Assembly: GCF_020921035.1 (NCBI RefSeq) | Contig: NC_063156.1 | Span: 10,428,501 to 10,492,500, forward strand | Direction: 5' to 3' | Length of the DNA: 64,000 bases | Source: Rhodamnia argentea | Taxonomy: Eukaryota > Streptophyta > Magnoliopsida > Myrtales > Myrtaceae | Shown here: positions 12,011 to 24,080 of the stretch, piece by piece | How the letters are laid out: every line of letters starts with the position of its first letter | Position numbering within the stretch: position 1 is the stretch's first letter | Notes under the pieces: model-generated | Database searches by the model: none | Told to the model about the DNA's origin: nothing | The model's input: the letters and a program-made list of their open reading frames with translations, nothing else | Translations under genes and position numbers: made by a program

Positions 12011-14639
12011 GCCTAGGGTAGGATCCCATGAATGGAAAGTTTAAAAATATTCATGCCTATAATGAGCTACTAAACCTGAGAAATAAATTTTTAAGATCAT
12101 GCAATGAAAAATGAAATCCAATTCTAAGTATGATATGTTCGATTTTTCCTTTTTATGATTCTTACTAAATGTTTCCTAAAATGTGCTGAATATAGAAATG
12201 TATTAATTCTCTCTATTATTTAAATATGCATGTAAATCTAAATTTCCCTAAATGCACCCCTGCATATTTTTATGTGATTGAATTTTGTATACATATTAGT
12301 GCAAACTAAGGAGAGTACTATTAAAAAATAATTGATTTATCAAGATGCAATTTTCTAAGTGAAAAGTAACTTTATTAATTTGGACATATGACTTTACGAA
12401 CTAACCCTGATTGATGTGCAAATCTAGAGTGCAACCCATTTCTATATCATAAACATGCCGTGTATGGATTCTGTGAAAATTGGAAATGATACAAAGTTTA
12501 CGGCCAAATTATTAATTATGCTATGAAATTAGCCTAAGTTAACATGCAAATGAAAAATTCAAGCATACCAAAGTATCCACATTCTCCTTGTAACGATTAA
12601 CTTGGTTGAGGACCTTCAAATGAAGGCGCATTGGATGACGATTGTGGTCCGATTAAATGTGGGTGGTAGTAGTGAGTCAACAATCAACAGGGATAGAGAG
12701 AATTGCAAAATCGAAACACGAGAATGGTGAACAGAGAAGTCTTTAAGTTTTTAAGGAGCTATATCGTTTTTCGATATGTCCATATTAAGTACTCGCTATT
12801 TTTTTAAACATCACGTAAGACGTGATATCGGCATTTAGCATTGCTTCAACTGTCGCATCGCTAATCTCATCCATAATTTCGATAGAATGGATCGATCCGG
12901 ATAAAATTTCATGTAATTCAATGATTTGAATACGCAAAAGTACTGAAAGACCAAGTTAATTATCTGTAATTGAAAGCACTTTGTCGTCGCGGGGAGATGC
13001 TTCATATGAATTGATCAGAAGAAATGAAACGAGTTGTTAACTAACGAGAGAGAGAGAGAGAGAGAGAGAGGGCGAGAGATTTATATTCGTTACACATACA
13101 GACGGTGCCAAAAATTACATGATTTGACAAGACAAGTAAGCATCGGACGATGGTACGTCGTGTTTAAGACACGACCGTACGAACCCGATGTCGGACACGG
13201 CCCCCCAACCACTTTGGCCTCCGCGCTCCGCCTCTCGACACGTCTAACCACTACCCGTCGGAGGGACTCCATCGGTCGCTGTCCCCGTGACATGCATGGT
13301 GTGGTGGTGGGCACTGATTCCCACGCACCACCCTGGCCTGCGTCCCTGTCCCGTTTTGGGGATAAAAAAAATCTTTTCTGTAGATTCAATCTGTCATTCT
13401 CCACATAAATATTTATTGCGAACATGGCCAACAGACAATGAGATTTATAGAAACCGTGCAATATAGATTGCATCTTGGGTAGTTGCTTTCGGGAATAATG
13501 ACACGGTTCTCAAATTTAGTTAATATATAATGTGTTCTTTGAACTTTTTAATTGGAAATATGTTAAATTTACTCATTCTATTAATTTAAGTTCAAGGATA
13601 ACTTTGGATATTTTCTTATAGTTTTAAGATTAAATTGAATAATGTTTTAAAAATTCGGAGATCGCATCGTTTAAATTGAAAGTTCACGAACCATATTGCT
13701 CATTGAGCTAAATTTTAGAAATTGTATTAGCCAAATTAAAATTTTATAAATCACATTATATATTAAACTAAAGTTCGTAGACGTTCCTCGCCATTTTCTC
13801 TTACTTCAAAAATGATTGGGGACATATATGGATAAATTTTCCTTTTTACTTAATTTGAATCTGGGTAATGGCTGTATTTGGCCAAAAATATCTTAAAGTT
13901 TCGGAGCGTACATATGTCGTCATGTGCGTTAATCATCCTTTAACACTGATTAACAATTTAAACAAATACAACGTGTAATCAATATCTTGTCATTTGACTT
14001 TTTGTTATTAAGATATATTCCCTTTTTTTAATAATTATTTATTTTTCTTAAAGTAGCTAACTTAATTTTATTAAAGTGGCTACATTCATCACATTTAGAT
14101 AATTTCTTATTTAAGGAGAGTTTTTTTCATGAAAAATTTAAAAAAGGTAATTGGTTATATCACCTAGAAAAATATATTCAAGAAAAAAAATTTTCATTAT
14201 AGACATCAATCTAAGACTAACTATTTTCGTGGGTGATGAAAGTATTTTTCATTTATTCAATTTTGCATGCGATACAAGTGATCATTTTTTAAATCTTGAA
14301 TTTTTCATGAAATAAACGCACCCTTTAGTGGGCCGGTGGTGTCCAAACCAGTTTTAGCGTGCCACAATTTGTCTAACTCCTCAAGGGATCTCAAGGATGG
14401 CGCGTTCAAGATTTTATCTCAAAAGTGCTTCCCTAAGAAGCTCCAACTCACAAGCACATGGAGAGGAGAAAACTCCATTACCATGTACCCCAACATGCTG
14501 CTGGTCTATGTATGTATTTTTACTGTAGTTGAGAGTAACAAAATGGATTTCTTTGAAAAGCACTGGCGCGAAAAGTTTATTTTACTCCTTTAAAATCACA
14601 TATGTTGCATGTATTGCTTTAAAAAGTATAGCGGATGAT
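12011..14639. other. Intergenic, AT-rich
   Basis: No supported gene. A (GA)n run sits at about 13044-13071, followed by a GC-richer stretch to about 13350 that gives open frames on both strands (124 and 127 codons) with no recognisable domain. About 14100-14320 resembles degraded DNA-transposon ends ('ttttcatgaaataaacgcaccc'). Confidence 0.35.
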
Positions 14640-15725
14640 CCTTAAACAAGTCCCAACTTTAGGTTTAGTCCTCAATATACCCTGAATATTTTTTTTTTTT
14701 TTTTGGTCCTAGAAAGAACTCCAAACTTTAAGTCCAGTCCCAAATCTACCTCGAATTTTTTATCTCGTAAAAAATCTCAAACTTTAAGTCCACTTCCAAA
14801 TCTACCCCGAAATATTTTTATATTTTAAAAAAAAACCAAACTTTAGGTGTGGTCTCAAATTTGCCCAATTAATTTTTTTTTTTGTCAGAAAAAGCCCCAA
14901 ACTTTAAATTCAAATCCAAATCTACCTCAAACTTTTTTTTATCTCGTAAATAACTCCAAACTTTAGGTCCAGTCTTAAATCCGCCTAGTTAACTTTTCTT
15001 TTTGTTTCAGAAAGAACCCCAAACTTTAAGTCCAGTCCTAAATCTACCTCGAACTTTTTTTTTTGCCTCGGGAAAAAAAGCGCAAACTTTAGCTCCACTT
15101 CCAAATCTAACTCGAACTTTTTTTGTATCAGAAAAAATCTCAAATTTTAGGTCTAGTCTTAAATTTGCCTAATTAACTTTTTCTGTCTCTAAGAAAAAAC
15201 CATCAATTTTTATTCTAATTTCAAATCTGGCCCCCATTAGCAATTTGTCAAAAAATCATCGTTGTTTCTTCCAATTTTCATATCTTATAATGGTTTCATT
15301 TTGGAGAGTTTCAACAATTTTTGATAGTGTGTATTTGTTATCCACATAGAAATGACATATCGATTCATACTTATCGCTCCATTACTTGATGATGTGGACT
15401 TTCTATCTATTTGAAAATGCACATCTAGTTGGGATTGGACCAAGGGTTAGAGTTGAGAATAAATTGAAAGTTTGTAATTTTTTAAACAAAACAAAGTTTT
15501 GGGCATATTTGAGGCTGAACCTAAAGTTGAGGGTTTTTTTAAAGACAGAAAAATGTTTGGGACAGATTTTGTACTATAACTATAGTTGAGGGTTTTTTTC
15601 TTAAAAAAAATTCAGGATATATTTGAGACTTGATCTAAAGTTGGAGATTTTTTGGATACAAATAAAAGTTCGGGACAAATTTGAGATTGGACATAAAGTT
15701 AAGAGTTTTTCAAGGAATTAGACCC
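14640..15725. repeat. Foldback element: inverted arrays of ~60-bp monomers (copy A)
   Basis: From about 14640 to 15240 a ~60-bp unit recurs around ten times, with a core like CAAACTTTAAGTCCAGTCCC then AAATCTACCTCGAA and a T-run. After a ~180-bp spacer the reverse complement of the same unit recurs from about 15420 to 15725 (GGGACAAATTTGAGATTGGA, CATAAAGTTAAGAGTTTTT). The whole can fold into a large imperfect hairpin. No coding capacity is seen. Two more elements of the same style lie at 48770 and 62085. Confidence 0.7.
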
Positions 15726-15898
15726 CCACAAAATGAAAGATTAAGATGTACAACTTAAAACTCAAATGGGGATTTTAATGCGATTTTCCCTTTTAAGCAG
15801 AAGATTAATTCGTTAAACCAACAGTAGCGACTGCAAGAATCTGAGGTCTCCTCTCGCGTCTCGCTCATTCCTTCTGTCCTCTCTTTTCTGCTTGTCAT

Positions 15899-15950
15899 TG
15901 ATCGATCGATCGATCGACCAGTCAATCAATCTCTCTCTCTCTCTCTCTCC
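15899..15950. repeat. GATC tetranucleotide and CT dinucleotide microsatellites
   Basis: A short run of about four GATC units at 15899-15917 is followed shortly by a CT run at about 15931-15949. The surrounding 15800-16180 has open frames on both strands but no recognisable product. Confidence 0.7.
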
Positions 15951-16256
15951 GTGGAGTCTTTCTTGTTTAACTGCAGTCTTGGCTCTGTGAACTGTCACTG
16001 TTGTCGAAACAGAGAAGAAGAAAAGGACAAGAAAAGATTTAAAAAGAGGTTTTGTATCTTTGTTTTTCTTGTCGCGACAAAGGTGTTTCGTACCATTTTC
16101 AACAAAGCTGTGTTGGTTTGGCACCATTCGTGCACTGTTTGACCATGAGAGGACATAAGACTCATCTTAAGATAAGCAGCCCACATATGTCATGACGTCA
16201 TAATTATCACTTTCTTGGTTTGCTAGCATAGACCGAAACCCGGGTGGGTGAAAATA

Positions 16257-16760
16257 GGGGGGAGTACCAAAAACCACGTAAATGCACGAATCTAATTCTA
16301 AATCTTTTAATATGTGTATTAGTTCACTCCATTTGATCAATTTAATCTGAAAATTTTTAATGTAGATGTTGATCGCTTTACATGACACGAATGACGCTAT
16401 GGACATTTGTAATGATTTTTTTTTTTTAAATTTCGGCATAGGCCATGGCCAATGAGGCCAAGCGACTCGCCGGCTATGGCATAAGAAGCAGGAAGATTAA
16501 AAAAAAAAAGAAAAAATGGAAAAATAACAAAAATATAAAGTAACGTGAACTTGAGTCATGCTACGTAAGAAAGCCGATGTCCACGAGCCATGCCATGTAA
16601 GAAGGTAGATGTTTGTATCAGCAATTTTCGACCTAAATTAGTCGGACAGACTCAATTGGTACCAATGTAAATAATTTTAATACTAAATTGATCCGATTAA
16701 AAGGTTTGTAATTGAATTGATGTCAATGTAATATATGTATATTTTTTCTTGTACTTTTCC
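16257..16760. mobile_element. Non-autonomous MULE-like element, related to the one at 11387
   Basis: The left end GGGGGGAGTACC and right end GTACTTTTCC are roughly inverted, and the inner arms match those of the 11387 element (GGACAGACTCAATTGG, CTAAATTGATCCGATTAAAAGG). The centre (16438-16480) has a GC-richer piece, GGCCATGGCCAATGAGGCC. I could not see a clean target-site duplication. Confidence 0.5.
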
Positions 16761-17317
16761 TCAAATGGGGAGATGCTATATGTGGAGCAACTTAAAGTGA
16801 AAACTGATTCCCCTCGAATTGCTTAAGCAATTGGGAAAAAATCATTTGGTTTCGTAATTTAAAAATCACTTCCTCTTCTTTTGTGCAGCAGAGTCACATG
16901 CATGCTGAAGCTGGTGCATGAGATCCCAGCAATGACCAGATTTTCTCCCGTACGGGGCAGGAATCTTGGGACCCATCAGACAAGCTTTTTTTTTTTTTTT
17001 GGTCCAACATCAGACAAGCTTAACTGGGCAAATTTTTTGGATTATGCCCAAAAAAGAGACATTAAGGATGCCCACTTGAATAGAAAAGGTAAAAAGATGA
17101 TGCTGATCAGTTATCAAATTAGCATGTGGGAGAAGCTGTGCCTAATTCAGAGGCCGTTTGGACATAATTATGGCCGAATCGCAATGTTGCAGTTGTGTTA
17201 AAAAGAGCCCGTTTGATATAATTTTCTCCTCAGCAATTTCAATTTTGGAAAAAAGAGATGCCGTGACTTCTGTGAGGCATTTGGCAAACGCTTCACTGCT
17301 ACAATAGTAACTTACAA

Positions 17318-17751
17318 TTAAGGGTGATCAGTTTTTGATTTAGTCCGGTCTAACCTAGGAATCGGGAACCACACCAATAGGACCGGTTCCCAATTTCTGG
17401 AATGGAAACCGAATCGGATTGGACCGATCGATCCAAGACGGTTCTCGAACGGTCCAATGAAACTAGTGAATTATTATTAGAGGTGAGCATCGCGAACTTT
17501 AATTTTAATATACTAGTCAAAATTAGGTTTATATTTAAAAAATAAATAATTGGTGGACTATTTCTAGATTTATATTTAATAAATTAAAAAAATTATGAGT
17601 CGAGTCCAGGTGATCTGCTTTTTCTAGGAACCGGACAAAAAATCATTGGTTTTAATTTTATGGAACCGGGAATTAGATTTGCGCTCTTGGGAATCGAACC
17701 GAACTAGCCCTAGGCGGTTCTTAGTTCGGTGGGTCCGTCTTGCTCACCTCT
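17318..17751. mobile_element. hAT-like non-autonomous element(s) rich in GGAACCGG
   Basis: An inner unit at 17479-17751 has near-perfect inverted ends AGAGGTGAGCA and TGCTCACCTCT, the form common in plant hAT elements. The interior and the piece to its left (from 17318, AGGGTGATCAG) are rich in ACCGGTTCC / GGAACCGG. I see no convincing 8-bp duplication. Related sequence occurs at 23630-24080 and 32590-32840. Confidence 0.5.
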
Positions 17752-18015
17752 ACTCAGCTACCTCATTAAACTTAAAAGGTATTATAGCATTTTTTCGCCG
17801 AAATTTCTTCGCGACAAAATATATTTCAAAATGAAATTTGTTCATCGACTTTTAAATGTGATAAAGGGTCGTGTGGAGATTTAGGACAAGAGAGATCGAG
17901 ATAGTCAGATAATCAACCAAGAATTATGTAGAGATTCCAAAATGATCAGAAGAACGTGACCCCAACCGAAGTTTGACTCAACGGAAATAGCTACAATTCG
18001 GAGGAAATCGACACA
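17752..18015. other. Intergenic, possible 5' extension of the LTR-like repeat
   Basis: From about 17965 the motif AGTTTGACTCAACGG appears, as in the direct repeats that follow, so the repeat may extend further left. No gene is seen. Confidence 0.3.
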
Positions 18016-20889
18016 TGAACTTGGAAGAAATTATACAAACATAGACCAAGCCAAAGTTTGACTCGACGAAATTGCTTCGAGAGTACAATTCCTACAAAAA
18101 TAATGGACCAATGCACCCAAAACTATGCCAGAGTTTGACTCGACGATAGAGCCCGAATATGCCTTGATACTACATCGGAGTTTGACTCAATGGTCCGGAA
18201 TCTAAGATAAAGATAAACGCCCGAGTTTGACTCGACGACAAGAATCTGAAAGCTACGACCATGGAAAGTAAAGTGTAGTGCGATAAGTAAAGATAAGATA
18301 AATTTATTGATTTGTTCGGGAGGGGCTTTTTTGTGGATTCTTGGTGGTATTTATAATGGTTAAGTAGGTAATTACCCTTTGATAGTTGCAGCTTTTGGCA
18401 CGTCGATAGCTGCCATGTCCACTATTGCCTTGAACTCGTTTGACCAAGTCTTTAGGTAGTTGCTTAGTCTTACACAAAGCTCTACATACCTTCCGAATAC
18501 CTTCAAACCTTTACATAGATTTGGTCCTCTTCCCTTATTGCTCGAATGAATCGTGTCCACGTTTTCTATTTTTTAAGACCTTTTGATATGAGTCTTCGGG
18601 AGGTTGTTCCGATGCTCAAGTAACTGTCGATCGCCTCGGGATTGCTTGTATTGATTCAACTCTCTTCTTCTTTTATTCATATGGGCTGTACTCATGTCCT
18701 GCATTCCTTATGGGCTTTCATACAACTTCTTTAGGATGCAATTTTAACACTCGGATAATCGTCCGTAACTATTTTCTTACCAAGTATTCAAAGTCAAATA
18801 TTCGTCTTTTTCGGCTCGCTTTTGGTAAACATTTGGATCTTTGGTGAGATCATGCTTCATCGACACCAATATTTATAGTTTGTTTGTCCATCTTTAATAT
18901 ATCTTGCCAATTTGGATATGTGGCATTAACCCGTGCTGGTGTTGACAATTTGTCCAAAGTTTCCTCATTGATCGACACCTATGGAGAACCTCATGTATTT
19001 TGCACATGACTTCTTTCTCACATGTGTAGCACATGTATCGATGGGCAGATTATTTTGAGTGCCAGCATATGTCCCTTTTTAATAGTATTAAAAAAACTTT
19101 CTTTTAAACCATATATAGGGGAGGTTAGGCCATGGATCTTGGGAAGTGATTCTTGATGTTCATCACTTGCATGTCAATCTGCTAGTTAAAGTATTGCTAT
19201 ATGGACTTGGATGGATAGAGTCTAAATGTGGATTGTATGGTAAGTTGCTAGCCCGATGTGGAGTGAAAACGGCTTCATATGGGTATTTAACCTTGAGGGC
19301 GAAGGGAGGTTCCAAGTGGTTATATGGTCAATTTAGCTTATGGAAGCTGGGTTGTCTTGTGGCCTTTCCATGGGTATTTCGGGGTGATTTTGTTGTGTTT
19401 CTGTTCATATGCTGCTTACTAGATTGCTGTCTGAACGGACAACAATATGGATAGTTGGTCATTTGATTAGAGGCTTATTTGTTGAGCTTTAGCTCACTCC
19501 TATGATTTAGCCCCTTTTTTCGGATGAGTTAGCCATTTGAGAAGTAGTGGACATGGATGGAGGCTTTGGAGCATGCCAATGATGATCGTGGATAGTACTC
19601 TGGAGTAGATGTTATCTTTTGACTTCCTCTCAGTGTACTTTTTGTTGTTATAAAGGTGGATGTACATTAACGGATTATCTATTATATAAAATCAATGTTT
19701 TTGTGGATCGGTGATTGATCTTACCGTTTGTTTTTATCTGGTTAGTGGACTCTACAAAGGCCACACCCTTTAGGTGTCGTGCTTGCTCATTTGTATGCAC
19801 TTGTATGTTATTGTATGGCTGTCTTGTTTTGTATCGTCTTTTGCATGCACCCTATGTTATTATACATAATATCAAATTAAAGCAGAGCGCGATTAGTAAA
19901 GTATTTGGTGGCGGGCTTGAGATGCCACACATCGATACACATTAACTTGGAAGAAATTACACAAACGTAGACCATGCCAAAGTTTGACTCAACGAAATGG
20001 TTTTGAGAGTATAATTCCTACCAAAATAACGAACCAACGCACCCAAAATTATGCGGGAGTTTGAATCGACGATAAAGCCTGGATACTCCTCAATACTACG
20101 CCGGAGTTTGACTCAACATCGCAGAATCTAAGATAAAGATAAATGCCAAAGTTTGACTCAACGGCCTATAGCTAATAGAAGTAAAGTGCAGTGCGATAAG
20201 TAATGATAAGATAAATTCGTTGATTTGTTCGAGGGCTCTTATGTGGATGCTTGGTGGTATTTATAATAGTTGAGTAGGTAAATGCTCTTAGACGCTTGTA
20301 GCTTTTAGCGCGTCAATGGCTGCCACATCCACCATTTCCACAAACTCTACATGCCTATTGACTGCCATCAAACTTGCCCACATTTTCTACTTTTTAAGAC
20401 CTTTTGAGCCGAATCTTCAGGAGGTTGTTCCAGTGCTTAAATAACTACCAATTGCCTCAGGATTGCCTATATCGATTCAACTCTCTTCTTCTTTTGTTCA
20501 TATGAGCTGTACTTATGTCCTTCATTCTTTAAGGGCTTTCGAACTGCTTCTTCAGGAGGCTACTTTAACACTCGGATAACTGTCAATAACCGTTCTCCCA
20601 CCAAGGATTCAAAGGCAAATATTTGTCTTTTCTGGCACGCCTTTGAAAAACATTTGGATCTTTAGCGAGTTCATTCTTCATCTGCGCCAATATTTGTAGT
20701 TTCTTTGTCCATCTTTAATATATCTTGCCAATTTAGATACATGGCATTAACCTGTGCTGGTGTTGATAATTTTGTCCAAAGTTTCCTCATTGATTCACTC
20801 CTATAGAAAACCCCATGTATTTTGCACGTGACTACTTTCTCACATGTGTAGCATGTGTACCGATGGATAGATTATTTTGAGTGCCAGCA
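18016..20889 (+). mobile_element. LTR-like element: ~1 kb direct repeats around a 0.9 kb centre
   Basis: Two direct repeats, about 18016-19067 and 19947-20889, are alike over their whole length (TTGGAAGAAATTA, ATCTAAGATAAAGATAAA, TGGTGGTATTTATAAT, and ending GATTATTTTGAGTGCCAGCA in both). The second lacks about 110 bp. The TATTTATAAT segment would suit an LTR promoter, and both end in CA. The centre (19068-19946) has a 102-codon open frame of no recognised family and no gag or pol. The TG start, primer-binding site and target-site duplication are not clear, so a non-autonomous LTR element is likely but a plain local duplication is not excluded. Confidence 0.5.
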
Positions 20890-21914
20890 AGCATACAAGG
20901 AGCAACACTTCACGTTCGTTTGGTATATATAGTTATATAGCTGAGTTGTGAAATGCCGTCCCTTGTGCGCTCTAAAATACTTGCTCCATTGCTATTATTC
21001 TCACATGACTTTCGAACCTAACTTTTGAATTCCAGTTGTTGCGAAACAGAGTGAACCAACACTTGATATAATGCACACGACATGCATTTTTAAGAAGAGC
21101 GGTACTATAGTACATCAAGTTTAACGTGTGGACAATCTCCATTTACGGCAATTCGCGTGAATCCAATCTAATAAAGAACTCTCTCGAAACGTCTTGACTA
21201 TGAAATCTCATAATAATCCTTCTATCTAATGTGATCAAGGAGAGCTAAAATATACAAATATATCTCTGTACCCATCCTCTTTTGAGCCATTTCATCATTA
21301 TTAGAGTCGAGACCGACACGAATCGGCCTCCAGCCAGAGACATAATCTCAGTACTAAATTTGTGATTCTCGTCCGTGAGCTCATCGCTTTTTACAATCAA
21401 ACACCAATACCTATGTCCAATGGGAAGGGGCAAAATGATAAAATCGATGCATATGTGCAAACCAGATCCCGTAAATAAGACTTTTGACCAAACAAGAACA
21501 GAGATGAAAAAGCAAAAAAACAAAGGGAGAGCTCATCATGAACCAGACAGTAACCGCAAAGCTAGGAGAAAGGTATGGAATAGAAAGGAACGGAGGCGGA
21601 AGGAGGCAAGCCAAGGGTCAACCGCAAGGTCCACAACTCATCAACAGAGCCAGAGGCCCCCGCCTGCAAAATCGATCATTGTGGGGGCAGTTTAGCAAAA
21701 GAAAGCTTTTGATATAATAATGGTGCGACAAAACTTTAAGGGCGGAAAAGGAAATAATCAGTAAAAACAAGGCCGACAGAGAGTGGGGTGGTCTTGTCAA
21801 ATCAGCTTCCTTTCAACTCTTTCTCAGACTTTTTTGACACATTCAACGGTTCTCATTCTTGTCTGCTTGCGGTGCTCGGAAAATATTTTGTTAGATCGCC
21901 CGACAACTTCACAT
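20890..21914. other. Intergenic, no recognisable gene
   Basis: Open frames up to 106 codons overlap on opposite strands between 21245 and 21800; none resembles a known protein. The right end (21907-21914, CTTCACAT) is the left copy of the target-site duplication of the next element. Confidence 0.35.
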
Positions 21915-22279
21915 CTATGTAGCACGGACACGACACGGGACACGGGACACGACACGACACGACACGCCGACACGTCATTTCTCGAAAAATAGAAAATTCC
22001 GACACGTTAGGACACGTTGTATATTAAATGAATATTTTTTATATATGCATGATATATTATTATTTTTATAATTTTTTATAAAATAGAAAATTTACTAAAA
22101 GAGTTCTTATAATCCAAAGAAAGCTCATGCCATGAATACCTCCGTAATTTGATCCCAACCAGCCTAGAAAATAAATAAAAAATAAAAAAATAAATCCTGT
22201 TATATGCACGCTTCCTCTCCTCTCTCACGTCACCTCCCCTTCTCTCTTTACTTTTTAAAAAATCTCTGACACCTTTCTC

Positions 22280-22317
<38 letters not shown>

Positions 22318-22808
22318 GTTTTGAAAACACCACCGAAAACCTCTCTTTCTCCTCTCTGTTGCCCCCCTCTCTGTCTCTTCACTTCTTGAAAAAATCTCAC
22401 CCCCCTCTCTCTGTCAGTCCTCTCTGTCTCGCGAAACCAACCACGGCGTCGACCACCATGATTTTTGCTACTCGCTCTGTCTTCCAGCTCGTTCGCTCTC
22501 TTTGCTCCAGCGCACACGACGGCCGTTCTCCGCTTGGGCGCTCGCGTCACCGGCTCCCTCTCTCATCTCTCTCATGGCCCGAAACGCTCTTCCCCCTTCC
22601 CCCACCGTTCTCTACCCTTCGGATCTGCTTTTCCCCGCCCTCTTTCCTCACCGAGTCGCGTGTCCCCCGGCGTGTCGCTGGCATTGACTACGTGTCGGAC
22701 CTCCGACACGCGTTGACCGCGTGTCGGACGCGTGTCGGACGCGTGTCCGAGTCCGACGCTTGTCCGACACCGACACGCCGAGGGGTTTGGCGTGTCGGTG
22801 CTACATAG
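21915..22808. mobile_element. 894-bp inverted-repeat element with 8-9 bp target-site duplication
   Basis: The ends are perfect inverted repeats CTATGTAGCAC (21915-21925) and GTGCTACATAG (22798-22808). CTTCACAT is duplicated directly outside both (21907-21914 and 22809-22816; a shared C makes the duplication 8 or 9 bp). Just inside both ends are many copies of GACACG / CGTGTC (for example ACACGACACGACACG at left and CGTGTCGGACGCGTGTCGG at right). The centre is AT-rich on the left, then has a CT run at about 22285-22312 and a pyrimidine-rich, GC-rich right half with chance open frames. There is no transposase. An 8-bp duplication would suit hAT; 9 bp would suit MULE. Confidence 0.8.
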
Positions 22809-22929
22809 CTTCACATCACCTTATATGACATTTGCTTGTTTTATAAGATTTTGGTAATTTTATTGATTCGATTGTTCATTTGAATTTAATCGTCTGTTTA
22901 CGAAAAATTTCAAACAAAGGTACCAACTG

Positions 22930-23480
22930 TCATTATTTTTTTAAATAAGAGATTGAAGGGCATCTCTTCTCAAATAAAGGGCTCAAGTGCCCTTTTTATT
23001 TCAAAGAAAGTTATGATGGTAAAGCATTTTCGTCCTTTACTTTTTTAAATTTCTTTTTTTTTGTTTATCATTTTTTTTTCCTCTCCCCTCCCTCGCCTAT
23101 CATCGGCCATAGGCGAGAGGGTGATGATGGCCCTCCTCGGCATCGGGCGAGGGCAACCCTTGCCAGATTTGATGGGGGTGACCCTCACCGGATTCGACGA
23201 GGGTGGTTCTCACCCACCCCGGCAAGGGTGGCCCTAGCCTAAGTCCGGGGACCTCTGTCGGTGGTTCGGTGATGGCCCGAGGAGGGAAGAGGAAAAAAAA
23301 AAGAAAAGAAACAATAATAGAAAAGGAAAAAATATAAAAATAAATGATGAGAATGCCTTTGGTGTCCTTTTTTGTAATAGTAAAGGCACTTCAGGCCTTT
23401 ATGTGAAACAAAGTCAATTTCATATCTTTATTTGAGAAAATAAGAGCACTTTATGCCTTTATTTTAGATTTTTCTATGTA
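22930..23480. mobile_element. Foldback element with GC-rich GGCGAGGG cassette
   Basis: The left arm (about 22930-23045: CAAATAAAGGGCTCAAGTGC, TTTATTTCAAAGAAAG) is roughly the reverse complement of the right arm (about 23340-23480: GGCACTTCAGGCC, TTTATTTGAGAAAATAAG). Between them lies a GC-rich segment (23095-23285) of repeated GGCGAGGG / GGTGACCCTCACCGG. It is non-coding as far as I can tell. Confidence 0.5.
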
Positions 23481-23629
23481 TAAATGACCAATTCTTGTAG
23501 CTGCAATATTCAGACTCCAACTATTTAAGCTGATTTATCATTTAATTTTAGCACTATTTTCTGTTGTCTTCTTGTTTAATGGATTTTGAGTTTGTAGAGG
23601 AGGTGATCATAGAGGTGATAAGTTTTAGG

Positions 23630-24080
23630 GTAGGTCGGTTCTCACCCTATAATTTGGAACAAGACCGGGCATGGTTGGTTCTTAGTTTGTGGAATTGGGA
23701 ATGTCCCACCTGACCTTGGAACTTGCTTGGATTGGACCAAATGATATGAGACGGTTGTAGGGAAACTCGGGAATCGATAGTGTTTCTCCTTTTTTATTTG
23801 TGGGTTTCTTTTGTTTCCTACAAGGAAATAACTATTTCTACAAAGAAAGTCTAATGATAATTCCATAGGAGAATACAATAACTACATCTACAAGTAAACT
23901 AATTGACGGTTTTCCGAATAAAATACATAAAGATAACATACTTAGGGTCGGTTTTGTCAATCTAGTCCTACTTTTGGAACTCAGGAATTGGACTGATTCC
24001 GTGGGAGTCACCTAGCACCGGCCTATTTGATCTGGTTCTCGATTCAACTCAGGACCGGTGCCCACTCCCATGGACTCTAG
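23630..24080. repeat. GGAACC/ACCGG-rich transposon remnant
   Basis: Segments such as GGTCGGTTCTCACC, GGTTGGTTCTTAGTTTGTGG, GGAATTGGACTGATTCC and TCAGGACCGGTGCCCACTCC resemble the hAT-like element at 17318. Boundaries are unclear. Confidence 0.35.

Noticed and set aside
13034..13473. Opposed frames of 124 and 127 codons
   Set aside because: Opposite strands of the same stretch, starting in a GA microsatellite; no family recognised.
22359..22814. Open frames of 60-149 codons on both strands
   Set aside because: Inside the CGTGTC-rich transposon; composition-driven.
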